NCBI RefSeq assembly: GCF_026810445.1
Contig: NZ_CP113949.1
Coordinates: forward strand, 372,001 to 436,000
DNA length: 64,000 nt
Reading direction: 5' to 3'
Origin: Pseudomonas sp. BSw22131
GTDB lineage: Bacteria > Pseudomonadota > Gammaproteobacteria > Pseudomonadales > Pseudomonadaceae
Shown: piece after piece, positions 45,257 through 51,835 of the stretch
How the letters are laid out: every line of letters starts with the position of its first letter
Position numbering within the stretch: the stretch's first letter is position 1
Notes under the pieces: model-generated
What the model saw: only the letters and a program-made list of their open reading frames with translations
Databases searched by the model: none
What the model was told of the DNA's origin: nothing
Made by a program: the position numbers and the translations under genes

Positions 45257-45889
45257 GCCATTATCCAGCGGGGGGCTGAGGCTCCCGAACGGCCGCCTTT
45301 GGTGCCATCCTGAATGTTGATCTTGCCGTAGTGTTCGGCCTCACGTTTTAAGCGCGGTAAGTCGGCCCAAATGGCCTCGCGCAGGCGCATGCCGATGGCT
45401 CGACCTATCTGCGCAATGGCCGCCGCGCGAGAGTTGGTGTTGGCAAAGCGTATCGACGATGTGTATCACGTGTTCGCGATCCTGGCCTTGTGGAGCTGTC
45501 GTGCGGATGGTGGTGCGCTGCATTCCCAACGCCTTGCTCGGACTCGGCACTTTCACATTCTGATCAACACGAAGCGAAGCCATGGTTCGGTTTACCCTGG
45601 ATAGCCGGTTTTGCGCATTGGTAATGGTGAGTTCACCTTGTTCAACTTGCTGCCGCAGATGTCTGGCGTAATCCAGAAAAGTCTGCCGAACGATCTGACG
45701 AGCATCGTTAAACCCCGGCCCATCCTCCGAATGACACCAGCGCACAAACGCCTGCCAGCGATCACTGTGCGCCTTGATCGTGCCGTGATGCCCGCCGCCA
45801 AATAGATCGCGCAATGCCTGGGGCCCTGCATAACTCAGTTGCCGACCATAGCCAAAATTACGCCCATCCCGTCTACCGACCAATGCCAT
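45257..45889 (-). pseudogene. Truncated, frameshifted integrase, N-terminal part
   Basis: ATG at 45889 opens MALVGRRDGRNFGYGRQLSY, the N-terminal region of an integrase of the integrating-element type that differs from the prophage integrase. About residue 150 (near 45440) the frame shifts; in the next frame MRLREAIWADLPRLKREAEH and INIQDGTKGGRSGASAPRWI continue the catalytic domain. The homology then ends at the 19-bp motif. The catalytic C-terminus is missing. Confidence 0.85.
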
Positions 45890-46468
45890 GACCCAACTCC
45901 TCTCGAAGCCAAACCTTTAAAACTTTCCCCATGTCATCCCGCCACGAATGTTGAGTGTTATCAGGGATCAAGGCCACTGCGACCTGTGAGGGTTGTCCAC
46001 TAACGCGGGACTGGCGGCTCTTTACGACCGGGAGCCGGGGCATCTCATGATCTGGCCTCCTGAGCACTTCCGAAGAAGTGGGCGAGTGGAGGCTGCGCTG
46101 GCTGACGAGACCAGCGCCGCGAGACCCTGATTCGGGTGAAGGCAGTGAAGCGATGACCGGGGCGTGCCTGGCTGTCAGTCTGGTGCAGTCCGTTCCTTGG
46201 ATTGCAGCACCATCATCTGCATCGCTGTTGCCGGTGACTTCGGTGTTTGTCACGCCAATGGTCACGAGGTGGAACGCCACAGGGCCTAGTCGGGGCAAGC
46301 CGCAGCAGAAGTAACAACGCCCGTCTCTTTCCGGAAGAAAGAGACGGGCGCAGATTGGCGTAATGAATAGCCAAGCAAACAGTTTGCTAATGAGCAGCTA
46401 CGAAAAGAGGGCGAGTCAAAACCCTAAAGCCCACCAGTGATTAAAAGCTCGTAGCAGCGACAAGCCTT
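45890..46468. other. 579-bp region without a supported gene
   Basis: Open frames exist on both strands (46078-46314 plus, 45873-46298 minus) but show no recognisable domain and look like chance ORFs in GC-rich sequence. The only clear structure is a 14-bp hairpin at 46318. Confidence 0.5.
46318..46350. other. Perfect 14-bp hairpin
   Basis: CGCCCGTCTCTTTC pairs fully with GAAAGAGACGGGCG around a CGGAA loop. There is no T-run on either side, so it is not a standard terminator. Confidence 0.8.
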
Positions 46469-46774
46469 TCAACGGACTTCCCCGCTCCCTGCTGACCCAC
46501 TCAACCCCGCAATCGAGACCTCTATCAACGCCCTTGCAGCCTCAAGCTGATGCAGCACTGAACGAGCCAGCGGACGGAACTCCGGCGTGCTGTTGTCGGC
46601 GACTTCGTAGGCGGTGGCGGTTGCGCAGGCGAGGTATTCGGAAGCGGTTAGCAATGCGTCTTCAGCCCTTACGCCTGGCCGGACCGAGAACAGGCTCAGG
46701 TTGCCGAGGTTTGCGTTAGTGCAGGTGACTTTTGGAGGGGTGGGTTTTGGCGGGTGAGGGGTGGATCTGATCAT
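46469..46774 (-). CDS. DUF3077 family protein
   Basis: A 101-residue protein. After a Pro/Thr-rich start comes the DUF3077 core LFSVRPGVRAEDALLTASEYLACATATAYEVAD, then a helical C-terminus. The family is Pseudomonas-specific, many-copied and of unknown role. ATG at 46774 has AGGAGAG upstream, and the 84-bp leader repeat lies 22 bp further up. Confidence 0.82.
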   Translation of the reverse strand: MIRSTPHPPKPTPPKVTCTNANLGNLSLFSVRPGVRAEDALLTASEYLACATATAYEVADNSTPEFRPLARSVLHQLEAARALIEVSIAGLSGSAGSGEVR

Positions 46775-46795
46775 GGTGTCTCTCCTGACTTGGAT

Positions 46796-46879
46796 GAGAC
46801 CGACACCGTTCGCGACTAAACGAATGGGTGGCGGCTGCACGTGGGTTAGTCGACCGGGAAGTCAGGCACCCGGCGCACC
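46796..46879 (-). repeat. 84-bp leader repeat upstream of DUF3077
   Basis: Second copy of the 39397-39480 element, in the 5' region of the DUF3077 gene. Of the 7 differences between copies, 6 would change the amino acid in the overlapping short ORF, which argues against a conserved peptide and for a DNA or RNA element. Confidence 0.85.
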
Positions 46880-47190
46880 CGGAGGTGCCCCTCGCACAGC
46901 CGCCATAGAAAGACTTCGTCAATTTCTAGAATTGCCGAAGGCTTATGGGGCGTTACGCGCCTGACTTTTCGGGCGACTAAACCCGGCCGTTGTGTGCAAC
47001 GACACGCAGGAAGGTAGTCGCCCGGTCAGGCAGGTTCAAGCGGGGAGGGAGCATATCGCCAAACTTCAGAAGCGTCCTACGGGATGTGGTTCTTTTTGTG
47101 TGCGTTGATGGGGGCGCTCGTGTGGACGCTTACGTGGACAAGACAACCGCCACGGATTTGCGCTGGGCAACCTGTTTGTATCGCGCAAAC

Positions 47191-47220
47191 AAAAAAGGCC
47201 CACCTTTCGGTGAGCCTCTT
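47191..47220 (-). terminator. Terminator of the original tRNA-Thr transcript
   Basis: On the minus strand GGCTCACC-GAAA-GGTGGGCC is followed by six Ts, directly downstream of the tRNA 3' fragment. It is what would end a tRNA-Thr transcript. Confidence 0.85.
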
Positions 47221-47233
47221 TCGATGTAGCGTT

Positions 47234-47278
47234 TGGTGCCGGCACCAGGAGTCGAACCCGGGACCTACTGATTACAAG
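47234..47278 (-). other. Prophage attachment site: 3' 45 bp of tRNA-Thr(UGU)
   Basis: On the minus strand the sequence runs CTTGTAATCAGTAGGTC..., i.e. the anticodon loop with UGU, the variable region, TPsiC arm (GGTTCGACTC) and acceptor end TGCCGGCACCA of tRNA-Thr. Beyond 47278 the match to a tRNA ends, so the 5' half is absent. This is the duplicated 3' end left by integration into the tRNA gene; the full tRNA should lie at the other prophage end. Confidence 0.88.
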
Positions 47279-47544
47279 ATAGCTGCTCAGAACATATAGA
47301 TCAAGGAGTTGAGCGATTCCTTGTTACGTGCTGGCGCGCCAAAACACGCTTAGGTGGCGGGCTCTATTCTGCTTGTTACGTCCGATTTGCGCTGGGCTTA
47401 CCAGCGTCGTCCCGGGTCATTATGCAAAGAGACCGGGCCAGCCACCCATCCGAATTGGCGTGGGCATGTTGAAAAAATGAAATGAGCTTCATCCTGCATT
47501 ACCGCATGATTAAGGTTTGTCGCTCGGGCGCTGGGGAGAAGGGA

Positions 47545-48249
47545 ATGTGGAAAAGGACTGGAAAGCAGTTGTTGAAGGAGTTCTGGTTGCCTGGACTGAT
47601 CGCAGGCTGCTGGACGACCTATGTGGTATGGGGTGGCACCATTACCGTGGAGACGGTTCTAGCTGCCTTCGGCCCGTCGTTTTTCCTCGCGGCTTGGCTA
47701 ACTGGGCAGGTATTCCGGGTGCGGAAACAAGCGGGTATGGAAACCAGTCTGCAGGCGCTTGAAGGGCGGATGACAGGGCTGGTAGACAAGCTAGAGGATA
47801 AGACCCGCGATCTGGTCAACCATATTAATGGCGGGGATAGTTACTGCTACATGAATGTGATGGCGGACAGCATCAAATGGATCGCAATCCATCAAGGGGA
47901 GCACCATCTCCAGAACCTGAGCGCTCGCGTATGCGATATTGACATCGATAAAGGGGGGCCGAACTGGTTGCAGCTCGCAAGCACCAATGTATCTATTGGC
48001 ACCTTGTTCAAGGGGATGTGTAGCCATTGTCTGACTATGCCCCTGAACGGTCGAGATCGCCGTTTCAACATCTTTTTTACAGCCAGCAATGGTTTGTTTT
48101 ACCAAGAACTGAGGCTCAAGTACCTTGGGGCTGATAGATGGGCGACTGCTACTCGCGTCATCCGTAGTGTCGATAATCAGAACGTAACTCTTTATGAGCG
48201 TATTGATCCAGATTTTCCCTTAGACGCAGATGGTACTGCCGCTTATTAG
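47545..48249 (+). CDS. Membrane protein between att and integrase, unknown
   Basis: A 234-residue protein. ATG at 47545 with GGAG 6 nt upstream; two hydrophobic helices (about residues 14-28 LPGLIAGCWTTYVVW and 35-53), then a short coiled coil (LEGRMTGLVDKLEDKTRDLV) and a roughly 130-residue soluble domain with beta character (FNIFFTASNGLFYQELRLKY). Read opposite to the integrase and flanked by att, the place where phages carry morons. No family recognised. The two-helix-plus-sensor layout could suit superinfection exclusion, but that is inference. Confidence 0.75.
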   Translation: MWKRTGKQLLKEFWLPGLIAGCWTTYVVWGGTITVETVLAAFGPSFFLAAWLTGQVFRVRKQAGMETSLQALEGRMTGLVDKLEDKTRDLVNHINGGDSYCYMNVMADSIKWIAIHQGEHHLQNLSARVCDIDIDKGGPNWLQLASTNVSIGTLFKGMCSHCLTMPLNGRDRRFNIFFTASNGLFYQELRLKYLGADRWATATRVIRSVDNQNVTLYERIDPDFPLDADGTAAY

Positions 48250-48354
48250 GTGTTTTTGATGCGATCGGCCGCTATGCAGTTATTCCACAGCGGCTGATTG
48301 AATGCAGCTACGATTAGGCCGATTTGGTGCGATCCCATTCTTAACCGCACTAAA

Positions 48355-49503
48355 TCAATCTGCGGAAGGCGACACAGTCGGTATGCTGTGGTCGTAGATG
48401 TCCATCATCTTCGGATCCCGATGGCCGCTGGCCTCTTGCTTGTCAGCCCGAGTGCCGGCCGTGTCAGTGATGCCACGTCGTTTTAGATCGTGAAGGGCGA
48501 ATCTTTGCTCCGGCGTGATGATCTCGTCGACCAAAGCCAAGGTGATAAAACGTTGCCATGCTGTGTCCAGGCTGGACTTGCGTAGCGGCCCTCCGTGACT
48601 TGCCACGATGATGGTCCGTCGCGAAGGTGCGATCGGTATTGCGGTCTTCCGTTTGGCCCAAACCTTGGCACGATAGGCTTTGGCGTTATCCCAAGCTTTG
48701 CGCAGTCGAGGCGTCCAACGAACAATGTTGTCCCGACTGCCTTTGCGGCGGTTGGTGAGAATGCCGCTCTCCAGCTCATTCGCGTCGGTCAGGGTTACAA
48801 CTTCGATGCCTCGTAGTCTGCAGAGATAGGCTAGTTCCATGACGTAGCCGAGATATTCCGGGCAGCCACCTTTCTCTCCCCTGATTAGCAAGCCGCGGGC
48901 GATTGCTCGATCGATGAGCGTATCCATGACCTGATGGTTTGGCAGACGGCGTTGTTTTCGTTCGACGGGGGCTTCAATGCCTAAGGCCGGGTTTACTTCC
49001 AAGTAGCCACGGTTGCGGCCCCATTGCAGTACACGGCGCAGGTAGCGCAGTGCATGTGCGGCCTTGGAAGGGGTCCCCTCATCGGCCAGTCGATCGACGA
49101 TGCGTTGCACCAAGGCAGAAGTGAATTTGCGCACCGCCAGATCGCCTAGCGGCTTGCCCAGCTTTGTGGCTAGCGTCAGAAGAACATCACGGGAGTAGCA
49201 GTAGTCGTCGTGAGTTTTAGGACTCAGCTTCCTGTAGCGATCGCTGTCGTGGAATTGGCTGCAAACGTAGCGAAGCGTTCCACGATCTACGTTAGAAGCC
49301 TCTTCCATGATCCGGTGTAGCTCTGCCAGAGAAACGTTTGAAGGCGCGATATTGCGCCGGCGTTGTTTGGCCGTTTCATCCCTGTGGAGGGTGTACCAGA
49401 TCCCACTATCACGATGGTCAAAGTAAACGGCCGCAGGGAGAGCGGCTTGGTCGATATGGTTGGGAATGTGCGGGTTATGCTTCCGCTTCCGTGATTTCCT
49501 CAT
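48355..49503 (-). CDS. int: Prophage tyrosine integrase
   Basis: A 382-residue site-specific recombinase. The catalytic residues are visible: Arg in LCRLRGIEV, HDLKRRG (HxxR), His in EASGHRDPK and the nucleophile Tyr in MMDIYDHS. The N-terminal part (about 80-180) is the SAM-like DNA-binding domain. It starts overlapping the DUF4224 gene by 4 nt and lies next to the tRNA-Thr att site. Confidence 0.95.
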   Translation of the reverse strand: MRKSRKRKHNPHIPNHIDQAALPAAVYFDHRDSGIWYTLHRDETAKQRRRNIAPSNVSLAELHRIMEEASNVDRGTLRYVCSQFHDSDRYRKLSPKTHDDYCYSRDVLLTLATKLGKPLGDLAVRKFTSALVQRIVDRLADEGTPSKAAHALRYLRRVLQWGRNRGYLEVNPALGIEAPVERKQRRLPNHQVMDTLIDRAIARGLLIRGEKGGCPEYLGYVMELAYLCRLRGIEVVTLTDANELESGILTNRRKGSRDNIVRWTPRLRKAWDNAKAYRAKVWAKRKTAIPIAPSRRTIIVASHGGPLRKSSLDTAWQRFITLALVDEIITPEQRFALHDLKRRGITDTAGTRADKQEASGHRDPKMMDIYDHSIPTVSPSAD

Positions 49504-49712
49504 AGGATGTCGGCGTCGTACCGTTCTGCTGCGGCTGGCTTCATGCCAGCGGCCTGGTTGATCAGGTCCAGCGTTGTCCACGGCCCGGTGCGGCCTCGGA
49601 AGAGGCGAATGCCCTGGTCGATCAACGACCGCTCAACGTCAGATCGGCGTTGGTAACCGGTTATACGCTGCAGGTCTGTGAACACCAGGACATTGTCCAA
49701 TCGGGAATTCAT
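49500..49712 (-). CDS. DUF4224 protein, probable integrase partner
   Basis: A 70-residue protein, VFTDLQRITGYQRRSDVERSLIDQGI..., with a winged-helix-like pattern; the DUF4224 family regularly precedes tyrosine integrases and likely helps control excision. Coupled to int (ATGA). Confidence 0.85.
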   Translation of the reverse strand: MNSRLDNVLVFTDLQRITGYQRRSDVERSLIDQGIRLFRGRTGPWTTLDLINQAAGMKPAAAERYDADIL

Positions 49713-49858
49713 GATTTGCCCTTTATCGCGTGTAGCGCCCCCGCACAGTGTAGCGCTGCATCAGGGGCCGAAGTTATGAGAAGTGCCGTGCTTAGATACT
49801 GGTGCGCAGCAGAAAATTGTTGGGGTCGGCGCCTCTCCGGAACCAGAAAATGCCGGCA

Positions 49859-50101
49859 TTAGGCATGGGTCAACGCCTTGATGGCTGGCAGCGCTTTTTC
49901 CGATTCGATAAACCCTGTGCTTACTCCGTCGCCGTCCATCACTTTCATGTACATCACTTCAACTTTCGCAGAGTCGACCAGCACTTTGCCGACCTCAGCA
50001 ATAGCCTTGGCGCGCTCGATATCCATCGGTTTCTCCAGATCCTGCAGAGCTTCAAGCGTTGCAAAAAGGTGGTTTCGCAGATCCGTCATTTTGTTATTCA
50101 T
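49859..50101 (-). CDS. Hypothetical phage protein (80 aa)
   Basis: An 80-residue helical protein, MNNKMTDLRNHLFATLEALQ..., whose ATG at 50101 overlaps the stop of the HNH gene by 8 nt. A helical phage-control protein by position; function unknown. Confidence 0.7.
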   Translation of the reverse strand: MNNKMTDLRNHLFATLEALQDLEKPMDIERAKAIAEVGKVLVDSAKVEVMYMKVMDGDGVSTGFIESEKALPAIKALTHA

Positions 50102-50783
50102 GGCTGGCCTCAATGGTGCGTTTAAGTTTTCCAAGCAGACGGATCGCGTCTTTTACATCTTGGGGGTAACGCTGAATGGAATTGCGGCGCATCAGCTCGC
50201 TGCGCGTCAACAACTCAAGGTTGTCGATGTCGCAATTGGTGCGATCGGGGGTCTTGAATACCAGAACCATTCCCTTTGGAATCGGTCCATGGGCGACTTC
50301 CCAGTTGCGCCTATGGGTCCACTCCCATTTGTTGGGCTCTGCGACTTTGATCTTTAGATAACCATCTGTCGCCAAAACCTCTGTGCCAATCGGCACATGG
50401 TTGTGAGGCAAGCCACCTTGAGCGAACTGAGTCTCCGCAGATCGGCCAGTAGCGGGCCGCGACATGCCTTTGCTCCAGCTGTGCACACCCTTCTGAAATC
50501 GCGTCGACGTGCCACGGACGCCGTCAAGCCGGCCAGACAGAGGTCCGTTCAGAAACGCTTCGCTCTTTTTCAATCCCAGCGCTTTTGCCTTGGAGTGGAT
50601 AGCACTGATCGGCCGATTCAGTTGCTGGGCAATCGCCGCAGCCTGTTGATCTGGATAGAGTTCAGTTAGGCATTCGATTTCTCGATTTGTCCAAAAACGC
50701 CTGGCTGATGGGTTGTTCCCCACACATTGACGCGCCCGCTCTAGAGCCTGCTGCGCAATCAAACCCATGGTTTGTTCAGACAT
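50094..50783 (-). CDS. HNH-type endonuclease-like phage protein
   Basis: A 229-residue protein. The N-terminal third resembles a SANT/Myb-like HTH (RRFWTNREIECLTELYPDQ). The C-terminal half matches HNH_3 homing-type nucleases: GYLKIKV, HRRNWEVAHGPIPKGMVLVF and CDIDNLELLTRSELMRRN. The usual central HHxDG is replaced by VFKTPDRTN, so catalytic activity is doubtful. Start at 50783 (MSEQTMGL). Confidence 0.75.
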   Translation of the reverse strand: MSEQTMGLIAQQALERARQCVGNNPSARRFWTNREIECLTELYPDQQAAAIAQQLNRPISAIHSKAKALGLKKSEAFLNGPLSGRLDGVRGTSTRFQKGVHSWSKGMSRPATGRSAETQFAQGGLPHNHVPIGTEVLATDGYLKIKVAEPNKWEWTHRRNWEVAHGPIPKGMVLVFKTPDRTNCDIDNLELLTRSELMRRNSIQRYPQDVKDAIRLLGKLKRTIEASHE

Positions 50784-51051
50784 GATGTTGGTCCTGCCGA
50801 TGCGGGTTGGTATGAGTAGCGAGCACCTTGGCAACGACAAGCGCTTCGACGTCGGTTAAATCCCCTTGGGCCTGGGCCATGGTGGCCAGACATTCAAGGC
50901 GGATTCGCGCGTCGGGCGTTTTGCGTACCTGGTAATCGAAAATTGCCGTGCCGACGATCCGGATCGTCATCAAATGCCGAGCTACCTGCTCGTCCGGGTA
51001 CGTCGATGTGATAGCCTTCAAACCGCTGCTGCTTAGGTGCTGTGCTTGCAT
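50776..51051 (-). CDS. Hypothetical phage protein (91 aa)
   Basis: A 91-residue mostly helical ORF, MQAQHLSSSGLKAITSTYPD..., overlapping the HNH gene start by 8 nt. Unrecognised; the overlaps on this strand support it as part of the early operon. Confidence 0.65.
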   Translation of the reverse strand: MQAQHLSSSGLKAITSTYPDEQVARHLMTIRIVGTAIFDYQVRKTPDARIRLECLATMAQAQGDLTDVEALVVAKVLATHTNPHRQDQHHV

Positions 51052-51128
51052 GGTGTTGCCCTCAGTTGTGGTTGGTGTTGAGGGGTTGCACCCCCTCGAC
51101 ACCCTTCGTATACCGACGATTGTCGGCG

Positions 51129-51524
51129 TCATTGAATCCGGTAAAATTCCCCGTCTCGTTTGAAAAGCAGCTCTACGTCTTCAAGGCGATAGTAGCCGCC
51201 GACGCCACCCTTAACGATGTAATCCAATGGGTCGTGCTCGAAGCGAACGGGGAAGGGATAACCATTGCGCATCTCCATCCAGCCGATCTGCGATGCGTAC
51301 TTGCTGGTCGGTTTGATTTCCGCGTACAGCTGCTGGCCGATCACCCGCGCAGGATTGGGTTTCGCACCTTCCAAGTAGGCTTCAAACACGAGCTGCACTG
51401 TCTTGTTCTCGAATCGCTCCCCGTCGTATGCCAAGTTCTGAGATGCGATTTTTTTAAACATCGCCTCCTTGAACGCGTCGACGTGCAGCTGCTGTTCCAA
51501 CTGTTGTTTCTCGTCTTCATGCAT
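51129..51524 (-). CDS. Hypothetical phage protein (131 aa)
   Basis: A 131-residue soluble protein, MHEDEKQQLEQQLHVDAFKE..., overlapping the next upstream gene by 8 nt. Mixed helix and strand; no recognised motif. Confidence 0.7.
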   Translation of the reverse strand: MHEDEKQQLEQQLHVDAFKEAMFKKIASQNLAYDGERFENKTVQLVFEAYLEGAKPNPARVIGQQLYAEIKPTSKYASQIGWMEMRNGYPFPVRFEHDPLDYIVKGGVGGYYRLEDVELLFKRDGEFYRIQ

Positions 51525-51825
51525 AGTTTTGCTCCTCCTGTTTACGCACTAGGTGAATCACCACATCTTCAAACTTTCGGTCGTCGTCGCAGGAGTTCCA
51601 CTCCAGCACGCTCTGGACGTGTGCCCGCGAACAATCCACCACCAGAATTTCGCGTTCGCCTCGGACTGCACGCACTTCCAGAATCCCCACCAGGCCGTCG
51701 GCGGCATATTCCCCGGCATGCACGATTGGAAGGCCGTCAGGCGTTTGTTTCAGCCCTGCGATGACGGTCCCGATCACGTCGGATGAATCGTCATCTCCCG
51801 AACTGTTAATCACTTGAATCTGCAT
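51517..51825 (-). CDS. Hypothetical phage protein (102 aa)
   Basis: A 102-residue acidic protein, MQIQVINSSGDDDSSDVIGT..., with a strong GAGGAGGA site before the ATG at 51825. 10 bp after the primase/helicase stop. No family recognised. Confidence 0.7.
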   Translation of the reverse strand: MQIQVINSSGDDDSSDVIGTVIAGLKQTPDGLPIVHAGEYAADGLVGILEVRAVRGEREILVVDCSRAHVQSVLEWNSCDDDRKFEDVVIHLVRKQEEQNYA

Positions 51826-51835
51826 CGCTTCCTCC

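Larger units (their letters stand above)
39591..47230. mobile_element. Degenerate accessory island with relics of at least two integrative elements
   Basis: Two different integrase fragments, a baseplate fragment, an acyltransferase fragment, two inverted junction motifs and AT-rich intact cargo genes are packed between conserved chromosome and the intact prophage. Boundaries are approximate. Confidence 0.75.

Noticed and set aside
45014..45313. 99-codon plus-strand ORF
   Set aside because: No recognisable domain, runs across the junction motif and the antisense integrase fragment.
45873..46298. 141-codon minus-strand ORF next to the integrase relic
   Set aside because: Low-complexity composition, no family pattern, and an equally open frame on the other strand.
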